Below are positions 1 through 7,533 of a DNA stretch of 10,112 bases, in pieces; the first letter of the stretch is position 1, and the number at the start of each line of letters is the position of its first letter. The position numbers and the translations under genes were made by a program. The stretch is taken from positions 1-10,112 of the forward strand of contig SKXR01000203.1 in NCBI GenBank assembly GCA_007128275.1, in the 5' to 3' direction. The notes beneath the pieces were generated by a model that was given only the letters and a program-made list of their open reading frames with translations, was not told the origin of the DNA and did not search any database. The DNA comes from Kiritimatiellia bacterium (GTDB taxonomy: Bacteria; Verrucomicrobiota; Kiritimatiellia; SLAD01).

Positions 1-137
1 GCTAGCGCTGCGCGCATAGCCGCGCTCCGGGAAGGGCGGGAGCGCGGCTGCGGGAGGAATGCGGGAGCGCGGCTGTGGCCGAAGACCCAGCCGCAGCTGG
101 AAGACGCGGCGGCTAGCGCTACGCGCATAGCCGCGCT
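1..137. repeat. GC-rich palindromic intergenic repeat element, extends past left edge
   Basis: A 26-bp sequence at 1-26 recurs at 112-137 with one mismatch (G10 versus A121). A 15-bp word, GCGGGAGCGCGGCTG, occurs exactly at 36-50 and again at 61-75. The two kinds of unit are complementary: 18-28 pairs with 39-49 as a perfect 11-bp stem with a 10-nt loop, and AGCGCGGCT at 66-74 is the reverse complement of 129-137. The layout suggests one full unit (about 63-137), a partial unit (about 36-60), and the end of another unit at 1-28 that began left of the window. It lies 15 bp past the stop of the membrane protease gene. It resembles REP- or MITE-like intergenic palindromes in organisation, but no known family is recognised. 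Confidence 0.75.
109..134 (-). terminator. Strong hairpin after the six-gene operon, possible terminator
   Basis: GCGGCTA (109-115) pairs with TAGCCGC (128-134). Inside, GCGC (116-119) pairs with GCGC (123-126) around a 3-nt loop, with one bulged base at 127. This gives an 11-bp GC-rich stem starting 18 bp past the minus-strand stop at 153. No run of T follows on the minus strand, so it is not a classical intrinsic terminator. It could still stop transcription or protect the 3' end of the mRNA. The same hairpin core is present in the repeat copy at 1-26, so it is part of the repeat element and may only be co-opted. Confidence 0.35.
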
Positions 138-152
138 TCGTAATCCTGCTTA

Positions 153-1304
153 TCATCCCAGATCCACCGAAAAGCGCGATCGGCGCGGCTCCGAATCCGC
201 CTGCTCTTCCGTGTCGGGAGACGGCCGCAGCGTGGACGCGCCTCCGGCCCGTTTCCCGATGAATGCGCGCAGGTCTTCCACCGTCAACAAGCCCATCAAA
301 CGCCCTTCGTGCATGACGGGGAAGAGGTCTTGTTTAAGACCCCAGACATCCTCGATGATGAGGTCCAGCGGCGTTTCCGGCTGAAAGCTTACATAGCGCC
401 GCACCACGTGATGGTCGACGGCTTCGTCCGGCCCATACTGCTTCAACGCCTCCATCCATACCGCGGCCGGCAGCAGGCCGAACAACCTCTCGCCATCTCT
501 CACGACGAAGTCCACGCAGCCACGCATATGATAGGCTTCCAAACAGGTCCGCAACAGGTCATGGCGATTCACGTACGGCACATCGCGCCGCATGATCACA
601 CTGACCGGCACATTCTTCAGCGCCGCCTTGACGCGCACCATGCGGGCTTCGCCTTCCGCGCCCAGAAAGACGAACACCCCGATCAACACCAGGAACGGTT
701 GCGGGGCATATATCCCGATGACCACAAACAGCACCGCGACCAGACGTCCCGCGCCCGCGGCCCAGGCCGTGGCAGTCGTGTAGGAGAACATCATGGCCAA
801 TACAGCACGCAGAACTCGACCGCCATCCATCGGGAAGGCCGGAATCATATTGAATACGACAAGGATCATGTTGGCCCGAATCATGGTATCCACCATTTCC
901 GGCATGGAGGTCGGCACCATCGGCATGTCGATCCAGCTTGGAAAGCCTTTGAGGGGGATCAACACCGCCAAGATCAGTACGTTGACCAAGGGCCCGGCAA
1001 GGGCAATCAACAGCTCCTTACGCGGTTCTTCCGGCATGGATTTCATCCCGGCCACGCCGCCAATGGGCAGCAACGTGATGCTGTGCACTTCGACGCCGAA
1101 ACGCAGGGCCACAACGCTATGCCCCAACTCATGCAGGATGACACACACAAACAGGAGACAAATCATCCCGATCGCCCACAGGCTGGTTTCCGCGCCGCCC
1201 ACCGCCCACCCCAACCAGCCGATCCAGGCGATCAGCAAGAAGAAGGTGATGTGAATGCCGAGCCGGATCCCCAGCACGCGGCCGATCGGAATAGACCACC
1301 TCAT
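153..1304 (-). CDS. M50 (site-2-type) membrane zinc metalloprotease with C-terminal CBS pair
   Basis: A 383-residue polytopic membrane protein with the hallmarks of peptidase family M50, which cuts substrates inside or near the membrane. The zinc motif HELGH is at residues 58-62, inside a hydrophobic segment, and the third-ligand motif NMIPAFPMDGG is at 152-162 with Asp160. The N-terminus (GRVLGIRLGIHITF) is typical of the compact M50 subgroup. Hydrophobic stretches lie near 16-34, 41-57, 98-116, 142-156 and 186-215. Residues about 230-350 look like two CBS domains, known in some site-2 proteases such as archaeal MJ0392 as a soluble regulatory module. The tail 352-383 is polar and probably disordered. 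The start overlaps the upstream gene's stop as ATGA and has no clear ribosome site, so translation is probably coupled. The substrate is unknown. By family knowledge it could be an anti-sigma factor or another small membrane protein. Confidence 0.9.
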   Translation of the reverse strand: MRWSIPIGRVLGIRLGIHITFFLLIAWIGWLGWAVGGAETSLWAIGMICLLFVCVILHELGHSVVALRFGVEVHSITLLPIGGVAGMKSMPEEPRKELLIALAGPLVNVLILAVLIPLKGFPSWIDMPMVPTSMPEMVDTMIRANMILVVFNMIPAFPMDGGRVLRAVLAMMFSYTTATAWAAGAGRLVAVLFVVIGIYAPQPFLVLIGVFVFLGAEGEARMVRVKAALKNVPVSVIMRRDVPYVNRHDLLRTCLEAYHMRGCVDFVVRDGERLFGLLPAAVWMEALKQYGPDEAVDHHVVRRYVSFQPETPLDLIIEDVWGLKQDLFPVMHEGRLMGLLTVEDLRAFIGKRAGGASTLRPSPDTEEQADSEPRRSRFSVDLG

Positions 1305-2518
1305 GACGCCGGCTCGTCGGGAGGGATACCGTGTTCCGAGCGATGCAGGGCATTCGTCAGGCCGATCAGAAAGGTGATGACCATGAAGATGATGCTGTTG
1401 CCAAAATTATATTCCACCATCCCGTTCAACATCAACCCGATGAAGGCCGCCAAGCAGGCCAAGCTAACCGCCGCCCGCTCGGGATCGTCTTTCTGGAATT
1501 TGCGCGCCAGACGCGCCATGAGCACCAGGGTCAACACCATCCAGAACACCCACACGGCGCTGCCCAACCACCCCGCGTCCACGGCCAGTTGCAGCACGTT
1601 ATTGTGCAGATGATTCAATCCCGGTTGCAGGTACACCGGCGAATAGCGGAGGAAATCCTCGTGCTCCAAGCCGCGGAATCCCGCGCCGAGGGGGTGGTCC
1701 TTGATCATTTCGGGCGCGACCAACGTCCATAACACGCGCCGCCCGCCTGTGCCTTCCTGGCTTTCCTCATGCAACAAATGCAGGCGTTCCCGCGTTTGAG
1801 GGAACAGGAACAACGCGACGATCGCCAGCAGAATCGCACCCACAATCCGGTAGCGCCGCGTCAATCCCGCCACCACGAACGCAGTCAACATAAACGAGAT
1901 CCATACGCCGCGCTTGAAATGAAGAATCATGCCCAACACGTTGATGAGCACGATCAGGCTCAAGAGCGGGGCGGGTACACGCACCGGGCGATAAATCCAA
2001 ATTGCCAGGATGATGCACGCACAGACGAGGTACAGCTGGGGATCGCGCATATTGCCGGTGTCGTACAGCGCCACCCCTTGGGCCACCTGGATCGGGACCC
2101 GCACGAGGTCCCACATCCCGAGCAGCGTCGCACCAACCACGAACATCAGTAACGGGGCCAGCAGCGAACGACGGGGATCGTCCGGTTTGTGCTCAAAGAT
2201 CAAGCCCATCATGAAGATGAGCGACAACAGCAAGAGGCGTCGCGAGCGGGGAATGCTGAATTCGGGACGTGGTCCCATCAGGGCGGCGAACAGAATAAGC
2301 ACGACGAACAAGACGACCGGCCAAAGAAACGGACTTTGAAAAGGGCGAGCCGCGCCTTTGCGTAAGAGGAAGCACCACAAGACGATGGCCACATAGCCAA
2401 ACGGTTGCGCCACGGAAATGGAGATGGGCAGAAACAGCGCGAACCCCAACAACAGTAGGGTCAGCGCGTCCCGTTCATTTCTCACCGTAAACCAGTCTTT
2501 TATCGAAGTCGGTTGCAT
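1301..2518 (-). CDS. O-antigen ligase/polymerase-like membrane protein (Wzy/WaaL superfamily)
   Basis: A 405-residue, strongly hydrophobic protein with roughly ten or more membrane segments. Towards the C-terminus it has the Wzy_C pattern: HFKRGVWI (200-207), GGRRVLW (259-264 region), HPLGAGF (275-281), then the conserved loop NHLHNNVLQLAVDAGWLGS (302-320). In WaaL-type ligases an Arg and a His in such a periplasmic loop are needed to transfer the undecaprenyl-linked glycan to its acceptor. His303, His305 and nearby arginines are the obvious candidates here. Ligase, polymerase and protein O-glycosyltransferase cannot be told apart by motif. The start at 2518 was chosen over a longer frame to 2590 because AGGA at 2524-2527 is well placed before it and the longer version would run into the upstream gene. 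It lies 22 bp after that gene and overlaps the protease gene by 4 bp. No other glycan-assembly genes are visible on this strand. Confidence 0.85.
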   Translation of the reverse strand: MQPTSIKDWFTVRNERDALTLLLLGFALFLPISISVAQPFGYVAIVLWCFLLRKGAARPFQSPFLWPVVLFVVLILFAALMGPRPEFSIPRSRRLLLLSLIFMMGLIFEHKPDDPRRSLLAPLLMFVVGATLLGMWDLVRVPIQVAQGVALYDTGNMRDPQLYLVCACIILAIWIYRPVRVPAPLLSLIVLINVLGMILHFKRGVWISFMLTAFVVAGLTRRYRIVGAILLAIVALFLFPQTRERLHLLHEESQEGTGGRRVLWTLVAPEMIKDHPLGAGFRGLEHEDFLRYSPVYLQPGLNHLHNNVLQLAVDAGWLGSAVWVFWMVLTLVLMARLARKFQKDDPERAAVSLACLAAFIGLMLNGMVEYNFGNSIIFMVITFLIGLTNALHRSEHGIPPDEPAS

Positions 2519-2540
2519 ATCTTTCCTGTAAGGCGCCGGA

Positions 2541-4109
2541 TCACTCCGGCGAACGGAGCAGGCGTACGGCGTCCTGCACCTCAATGGCAAGCGGACTGTG
2601 CCGTCGCATATAATCGCGTACCGCCGCGCGGGTGTCGATCCCCGTCATAACCAGTCGCGACATCGGTTCGTCGGCAATCCGGCGCGCGGCGGGGAAGCGC
2701 CCCCCGCCCGACGCCAACACATAGCTGTTCATGGCCACGCGCAGTCGTGTCCGCGGATGGATGGACGATCCGTCCGCCCGGCGCACATTTCGTATGCGCC
2801 GCCCCGGTTCCGCGTACGCGTGCAAATCATATTGAACGCCGTGCACGCCCATGAACTGCGAACCTCCCAGCAGATCGGCGTTATCTTCAAGAATCTCCTG
2901 TAATTCGGCCACGGCAATCTGCACGACGCCGATGGTGTTTTCATACGGCACAATACGCCAGACATCCCGCTCGTACACCGCGCCCGGGGATAACCCCTCT
3001 CCGGACAACGTTCCGTGCAACACGATCTCGGCGCCGGACGCCTCGGCGACGGCGCGGCAAATCAGTGTTTGGATGCCGGATTGCCCCGTGGCCCGCGATC
3101 GTGTTTCCAAGGCTTCCGTCACCGAACCGAGCTCCACGGCCGCCGCTTTTTCGGCCCGCTCCAAATCCCCACGCAGCGCGGCGCGCAACCCTTCGTGCGG
3201 TTCGTAGGTGTCGGCAATATGAATCAACTGTGCGTGCCGTTCCTCCACGCTGCGGGTCACTGTATCATATACCAGACGCACCTTGCCGAGCCATATTCCA
3301 TAATAGCCGGCCTGTGAATAGAGGATGCCGTTGACCAGCACGCCATCGACCGGTTGATGGCTGTGCCCCCCGACAATCAGGTCGAACTCCGGGAATTGGC
3401 GGGCAATCCGGTTGATCTGATTCGCCGGGCTGTCGCCGAACGGCCGATACCCTTGATGGATCAGCAAGACCATCACATCCGGGCGCAACGCGCGGACTTG
3501 GGGCAACACCGCTTGCAAGGCTTCGACGGAATCCGTGATGACGATGTCGCCGAGCAGATGGCGACGGCTCCAGTTGGGAATCGCGTCGGTCGTCAACCCG
3601 ACCAGCGCCACGCGGACGCCGTCCACTTCGCGGATCACAAACGGCTGCACGCTTGAAAGCGGATTGTCCGCCCCGGGCCGCGCCCCCACGTTTGCCCCCA
3701 ACACGGGCACCGCAGATCCTTCTACCGCGGCGGACAGGACCTCCACGCCCCAATCGAACTCATGATTGCCAAGCACCCAGGCGTCGTACCCCAACCATGC
3801 CAACGCGTCGTTCATAAGTTGCCCGCGGGTCATGAAACTTGCCAGGGTACCCTGATACAGGTCCCCGCCGTCTACCAGCAACAGGTTGGGCTCTTCGGCC
3901 CGCAATTGTTCAATGGCCGTGGCGCACCGGAGCAGGCCGCCGACGTTGTCCGTCCCGTCGTAATCGCGCGTGGGCAGAATACGGCCGTGCAGATCGGTGG
4001 TGTGCAGAATGGTAATGGACACGTGGCGCGCCGAAAGGGCGGTCGGACCGAAGGCGACGGTGCAAAGGGCCAACAGCAGGATCTGGATATGCCTTCGTTT
4101 TGTGCGCAT
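2541..4109 (-). CDS. Secreted bifunctional metallophosphatase/5'-nucleotidase (UshA-like)
   Basis: A 522-residue exported enzyme of the UshA/5'-nucleotidase family, expected to remove phosphate from nucleotides or related phosphoesters outside the cytoplasm. Residues 1-27 form a signal peptide: basic MRTKRR, a hydrophobic core, then a TALSA cleavage region. The dimetal motifs are in order: TTDLHG (37-42, Asp39 and His41), DGGD (80-83), GNHEFD (114-119), His218 in LLIHQG, and GGHSH (247-251). The C-terminal 5_nucleotid_C domain covers about 330-500, including NTIGVVQIAVAELQEIL and ASGGGRFP (466-473), where family members bind the base. The start at 4109 was chosen because GGCGG ends 9 nt upstream and the signal peptide begins there. 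An ATG at 4118 would sit directly against that site. An open frame continues upstream but runs into clpX. It lies 52 bp after clpX, an unusual place for a nucleotidase. The exact substrate is unknown, so no symbol is given. Confidence 0.88.
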   Translation of the reverse strand: MRTKRRHIQILLLALCTVAFGPTALSARHVSITILHTTDLHGRILPTRDYDGTDNVGGLLRCATAIEQLRAEEPNLLLVDGGDLYQGTLASFMTRGQLMNDALAWLGYDAWVLGNHEFDWGVEVLSAAVEGSAVPVLGANVGARPGADNPLSSVQPFVIREVDGVRVALVGLTTDAIPNWSRRHLLGDIVITDSVEALQAVLPQVRALRPDVMVLLIHQGYRPFGDSPANQINRIARQFPEFDLIVGGHSHQPVDGVLVNGILYSQAGYYGIWLGKVRLVYDTVTRSVEERHAQLIHIADTYEPHEGLRAALRGDLERAEKAAAVELGSVTEALETRSRATGQSGIQTLICRAVAEASGAEIVLHGTLSGEGLSPGAVYERDVWRIVPYENTIGVVQIAVAELQEILEDNADLLGGSQFMGVHGVQYDLHAYAEPGRRIRNVRRADGSSIHPRTRLRVAMNSYVLASGGGRFPAARRIADEPMSRLVMTGIDTRAAVRDYMRRHSPLAIEVQDAVRLLRSPE

Positions 4110-4161
4110 CGTAATCATCCGCCCGCTGTCACCACCCGACTTGGTCGACCACGAGAACCGT

Positions 4162-5421
4162 TCAGGCAATCTTGAGCGTATCGTCTTTGATGCCAAGTGC
4201 GGCACGATGCCCGGCCACGACCGTTTTGTCGATCCGGCATTTCTTGACGTTGCCTTTGCGTGGCACGTCATACATGACATCCAGCATGATATGTTCCAAG
4301 ATGGCCCGCAAGCCTCGGGCGCCGGTACCCTTCTGGTGCGCGATCTGTGCAATTTCCTGGAGGGCTCCATTCGTAAAGGTCAAGTCCACCCCTTCCATGG
4401 CCAGCAACTTGGTGTACTGCCGGATCATGGAATGGCGCGGCTCGGTCAGGATCCGCACCAGATCCTTTTCAGTCAGTTCATCCAGCTTGCAGACCACGGG
4501 CAACCGCCCGACAAATTCCGGGATCAGTCCGAAGCGCAGCAAATCTTCCGTTTCCGCTCGGATCGGGCTGTTCTTGTCGCCTTGCGCGGTGCTTCCCGCC
4601 TTGCCGAAGCCCAGAGAACCCTTACCGCGCCGGCGGCGGATCATTTCGTCGATGCCCACAAAAGCGCCGCCGCAGATAAAGAGAATGTGTTCCGTGTTCA
4701 GCTTGATGTATTCCTGTTGCGGATGCTTACGCCCGCCTTGCGGAGGGATATTGGCCACCGTCCCTTCCAGGATTTTCAGGAGCGCCTGCTGCACCCCTTC
4801 GCCGGACACGTCGCGCGTGATCGACACGTTTTCGGTCTTCCGTCCGATCTTATCAATTTCGTCGATATAAATGATACCGCGCTCCGCCCGCTCCACATTG
4901 AAATCGGCGGCCTGCAGCAGTCTCAATAGAATATTTTCCACGTCCTCCCCGACATACCCCGCCTCGGTCAGCGTGGTGGCGTCGGAGATGCTGAAGGGCA
5001 CATCCAGGATGCGGGCGAGCGTTTTGGCCAACAGCGTTTTGCCGCACCCGGTCGGGCCGATCATCAAAATGTTGCTCTTTTCGAGCTCCACGTCGTCGTG
5101 CATCTCGCCGGTCGCCGAGGACGGCTGCCCCTTATGTTTCAGCCGCTTGTAATGATTGTGTACGGCCACGGAAAACACCTTCTTGGCGTGGTCCTGACCG
5201 ATCACGTATTCGTCCAGCTGCGCCTTCAGCTCGTGCGGCTTCAACACCTTCAACTCGTTCGTCCGCCGCTTCTCCTTGCGGGGATTGTCCCGCAGAATAA
5301 GGGATTGGCAGAGATCCACGCATTGATCGCAGATCCAAACGTTCGGTCCGGCGATCAGCCGATCGACTTCACTCTGCAACTTTCCACAGAAGGAACACTT
5401 GGGTATGCCTGTTCGCGACAC
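4162..5421 (-). CDS. clpX: ATP-dependent Clp protease ATP-binding subunit ClpX
   Basis: A 419-residue AAA+ unfoldase that threads tagged proteins into ClpP. The N-terminal zinc-binding domain has Cys9, Cys12, Cys31 and Cys34. The AAA+ core shows Walker A GPTGCGKT (122-129), pore loop GYVG (155-158), Walker B IIYIDEID (183-190), the RKH loop (231-233), arginine finger Arg306 in GLIPEFVGRLP, and sensor 2 GARG (367-370). The ClpP-docking tripeptide reads LGF (270-272) rather than IGF, a conservative change seen in some ClpX proteins. Length is normal for the family. The start is GTG at 5421. AAGGAT (5430-5435), inside the end of clpP, lies 8 nt before it. Only 2 bp separate it from the clpP stop, so the two are surely co-translated. 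All key residues are present. Confidence 0.97.
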   Translation of the reverse strand: MSRTGIPKCSFCGKLQSEVDRLIAGPNVWICDQCVDLCQSLILRDNPRKEKRRTNELKVLKPHELKAQLDEYVIGQDHAKKVFSVAVHNHYKRLKHKGQPSSATGEMHDDVELEKSNILMIGPTGCGKTLLAKTLARILDVPFSISDATTLTEAGYVGEDVENILLRLLQAADFNVERAERGIIYIDEIDKIGRKTENVSITRDVSGEGVQQALLKILEGTVANIPPQGGRKHPQQEYIKLNTEHILFICGGAFVGIDEMIRRRRGKGSLGFGKAGSTAQGDKNSPIRAETEDLLRFGLIPEFVGRLPVVCKLDELTEKDLVRILTEPRHSMIRQYTKLLAMEGVDLTFTNGALQEIAQIAHQKGTGARGLRAILEHIMLDVMYDVPRKGNVKKCRIDKTVVAGHRAALGIKDDTLKIA

Positions 5422-5423
5422 GA

Positions 5424-6053
5424 TTACTTATCCTTGGCCGGTTTGTTCTTGGATTTGTCGGTCTTGGCCACGACCTCATCCACCAACCCATAATTCTTGC
5501 ACTCTTCGGCGCTCATGAAGAAATCGCGTTCCGTGTCTTTCGAGATCGCATCCACGGATTTCCCGGTATGAAACGCCAGGATCCCGTTCAGCGTATCGCG
5601 CAAGCGCAGAATTTCCTTGGCTTGGATGCTGATGTCCGAGGCCTGCCCCTGGACGCCGCCCCATGGCTGATGGATCATGATGCGCGCATTCGGCAGCGCG
5701 TAGCGTTTGCCCGTGGCGCCCGCCGCGAGCAGCACCGCACCCATGCTCGCCGCCTGCCCGACGCAATAGGTCGTCACATCGCATTTCACGAACTGCATCG
5801 TATCGTAGATCGCCAAACCCGCGGTGACCGAGCCGCCCGGCGAATTGATGTACAGGTTAATGTCTTTTTCCGCGTCTTCCCCCTGGAGAAAAAGCATCTG
5901 GGCGATGATCAGGTTGGCGATATCATCGCTGATCGCCGTGCCGATGAAAATAATGCGCTCCTTGAGCAGGCGCGAAAAGATGTCGTACGCGCGTTCGCCC
6001 CGGCTGGTCTGCTCGACCACCATGGGCACCAATACCTGATTCATTTCCTTCAT
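5424..6053 (-). CDS. clpP: ATP-dependent Clp protease proteolytic subunit ClpP
   Basis: A 209-residue serine peptidase that forms the two-ring chamber of ClpXP in the cytoplasm. The catalytic triad is complete: Ser103 in GQAASMGA, His128 in MIHQPWGG, and Asp177 in DTERDFFMS. The oxyanion-hole region SPGGSVTAG is at 71-79. Offsets match mature E. coli ClpP plus about six residues, so a short N-terminal propeptide is likely. The C-terminus ends in a Lys-rich tail (KTDKSKNKPAKDK). The start at 6053 was chosen because AAGGAG (6059-6064) is 5 nt upstream. A second ATG at 6044 has a ribosome-like site too close to use. It lies 93 bp after tig and 2 bp before clpX, the order found in many bacteria. 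Confidence 0.97.
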   Translation of the reverse strand: MKEMNQVLVPMVVEQTSRGERAYDIFSRLLKERIIFIGTAISDDIANLIIAQMLFLQGEDAEKDINLYINSPGGSVTAGLAIYDTMQFVKCDVTTYCVGQAASMGAVLLAAGATGKRYALPNARIMIHQPWGGVQGQASDISIQAKEILRLRDTLNGILAFHTGKSVDAISKDTERDFFMSAEECKNYGLVDEVVAKTDKSKNKPAKDK

Positions 6054-6090
6054 GGAGACTCCTTAAATATGCAATCGAACTTGGTTCATT

Positions 6091-6114
6091 CGCCCGGAGA
6101 GGCCGGGGCGGGCG
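6091..6114. other. Short GC hairpin between tig and clpP
   Basis: CGCCCG (6091-6096) can pair with CGGGCG (6109-6114). Alternatively CCCGG (6093-6097) pairs with CCGGG (6103-6107) around a 5-nt loop. It sits in the 93-bp tig-clpP gap and no T-run follows on the minus strand. It may mark an mRNA processing point or a weak attenuator that sets tig and clpP levels apart. It could also be chance in GC-rich DNA. Confidence 0.25.
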
Positions 6115-6146
6115 GCGCGACACTTCCTCGACGATTCTCAGCCACC

Positions 6147-7445
6147 TTACTCCTTTATGGCTGCTTGTTCCAACAGAAAGTCGACGGTCAGGTTGCGGCG
6201 CAACTCCTCTTTCACGTTGTCCATGGCGTCCTTCTTCTTCAGTTCAGCCCGCAACGCGTCCGGTGTCATACCGTACCCGCCCGCCATGCGGTCCACATGC
6301 TCGCGCAACTGTTGAGGGTTCACCTCGATGCCCTCTTCTTCGGCAATGCGATCCAACAGAAACTGGGCTTTCACGCGATCCATGGCGTTCCGCGCCGCAA
6401 CGTCCATGATCTCTTCCTTCTTCTCGATCAGCTGCTCCTGCTTCGCGCCGCGCGACGTGTTTTCCCGCACGATATCCTGGATAATCTGCTGGGTTTCGCG
6501 TGAGACCGCGGAGGGCGGCACTTCCATGTCGACCGATTTCAGCAGATGTTCGATCAGGGCATTGCGTAGCTGACCGGTCTCCCGCTGTTTCGCCGCCCGT
6601 TCCAGGTCTTCACGAATACGGGCGCGCAGGGTTTCTTCATCCTCGACCCCGATCCGCTTCAAGAACGCTTCATCCACGCCGGGCAACTTCTTCTCACGCA
6701 CGCCTTTCACGTCGACGAAATAGGTTGCCTTCTTTCCGGCCAGTTCCTGGACTGAAAATTCCGCGTCAAATTCCACAAAAATCTGTTTCTTCTCTCCGAT
6801 GTTCATGCCGGCCAGTCCGTCCGCAAATTCCGGCAGAAACGCATTCTCGTCCGCGCGCACCCAGAAATCCTTCCGGGCGCCCAAACCTTTGGTCGCCTCG
6901 CCCATGTCTTCGATCGGCTGCCCGTCGCAGACGCCTTCGTAATCGATTTGAACCAGATCCCCCTTCTGCACCGGACGCCCTTCGACCTCGTCGAAAGAGG
7001 CAAACTGTTCGCGGATCGACAGGATGGTTTCGTCTACCTTCTCGTCCGCTACGGTTTCCTTCTTCCGTTCCAGCGGGATGCCCTTGTATTTGGGCAAATC
7101 GAATTCCGGTGCGACTTCAATGCTCACCGTGAACGTCATCGGCTTTCCGATTTCCAGCGTTACATCTTCCAAATCAAGAACTTGAACCACCTGCAGGTTC
7201 CTTTCCTTGACCGCCTGCTGATATCCCGCCGGAACGAGCCGTTCGCGGACTTCTTCCAGAATGTCCTTGGCGTACCGCTTTTCGACCACCTTGACAGGAG
7301 CTTTTCCGGGGCGAAACCCCTTTATCTTGGCCATCTTACAGAATTCAGCCAACATGCTGTCGTATTCCGACTGGACGCGTTCCGCCGGCCATTCCACACT
7401 CAGTTTTTTCCGGCAGGTGCCGGCGTCTTCCACAACCACATTCAT
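6147..7445 (-). CDS. tig: Trigger factor, ribosome-associated chaperone and prolyl isomerase
   Basis: A 432-residue protein, the usual length for trigger factor, which docks at the ribosome exit tunnel and shields emerging chains. The N-terminal ribosome-binding domain (about 1-115) carries the signature loop GFRPGKAP (43-50), followed by KVVEKRY. An FKBP-type prolyl isomerase domain spans about 155-245, starting at KGDLVQIDYEG. The C-terminal helical chaperone arms cover about 250-432 and are rich in charged residues. The start at 7445 is supported by AAGGAA (7452-7457) 6 nt upstream. It is the first gene of the operon, with a good promoter about 50 nt upstream and clpP-clpX downstream, an arrangement widely conserved in bacteria. 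No odd or missing segment was seen. Confidence 0.97.
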   Translation of the reverse strand: MNVVVEDAGTCRKKLSVEWPAERVQSEYDSMLAEFCKMAKIKGFRPGKAPVKVVEKRYAKDILEEVRERLVPAGYQQAVKERNLQVVQVLDLEDVTLEIGKPMTFTVSIEVAPEFDLPKYKGIPLERKKETVADEKVDETILSIREQFASFDEVEGRPVQKGDLVQIDYEGVCDGQPIEDMGEATKGLGARKDFWVRADENAFLPEFADGLAGMNIGEKKQIFVEFDAEFSVQELAGKKATYFVDVKGVREKKLPGVDEAFLKRIGVEDEETLRARIREDLERAAKQRETGQLRNALIEHLLKSVDMEVPPSAVSRETQQIIQDIVRENTSRGAKQEQLIEKKEEIMDVAARNAMDRVKAQFLLDRIAEEEGIEVNPQQLREHVDRMAGGYGMTPDALRAELKKKDAMDNVKEELRRNLTVDFLLEQAAIKE

Positions 7446-7465
7446 CCGATATTCCTTGCTTGTTC

Positions 7466-7487
7466 GGGCCTTGAGGGAATCCGGCCC
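7466..7487. other. Possible hairpin in the tig leader
   Basis: GGGCC (7466-7470) and GGCCC (7483-7487) are complementary with a 12-nt loop. They lie between the proposed tig transcription start and its ribosome site (7452-7457). The stem is short and could be chance. Confidence 0.2.
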
Positions 7488-7504
7488 ATCCGTGAAAGGG
7501 GCAT

Positions 7505-7533
7505 ACGATAGACTGCCGGAGGGGGGAGGTCAA
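7505..7533 (-). promoter_or_regulatory. Sigma70-type promoter for the tig-clpP-clpX operon
   Basis: On the minus strand, -35 TTGACC (7533 down to 7528) and -10 TATCGT (7510 down to 7505) are separated by 17 nt. The -35 matches consensus at five of six bases and the -10 at four of six. The expected start near 7498 gives a leader of about 50 nt before the tig ATG. It is the only strong promoter-like pair seen ahead of the six minus-strand genes. Confidence 0.65.

Noticed and set aside
1..137. CRISPR array
   Set aside because: Repeats are unevenly spaced, complementary to one another, few in number and without unique spacers or cas genes.
309..1613. A 434-codon open frame on the plus strand opposite the protease and ligase-like genes
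   Set aside because: It spans two clear genes on the other strand, has a His/Gln/Arg-heavy composition with no domain, and is explained by high GC reducing stop codons.
2519..2590. Longer start for the O-antigen ligase-like gene at 2590
   Set aside because: It overlaps the end of the nucleotidase gene, while the ATG at 2518 has a well-placed ribosome site and gives a natural N-terminus.
4142..4151. Palindrome TGGTCGACCA in the clpX-nucleotidase gap
   Set aside because: Ten bases only, with no promoter elements or second copy nearby. Such palindromes are expected by chance.
4110..4370. Upstream extension of the nucleotidase frame to 4370
   Set aside because: It would overlap clpX by about 200 bp, the added residues are unlike the family, and the signal peptide starts at 4109.
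4610..4625. LGF instead of IGF in the ClpP-docking loop of ClpX
   Set aside because: A conservative change also seen in other ClpX proteins. ClpP is encoded next door, so docking is probably normal.
5568..6503. A 311-codon plus-strand frame across clpP and tig
   Set aside because: It runs antisense to highly conserved genes, has no recognisable motifs and has no ribosome site.
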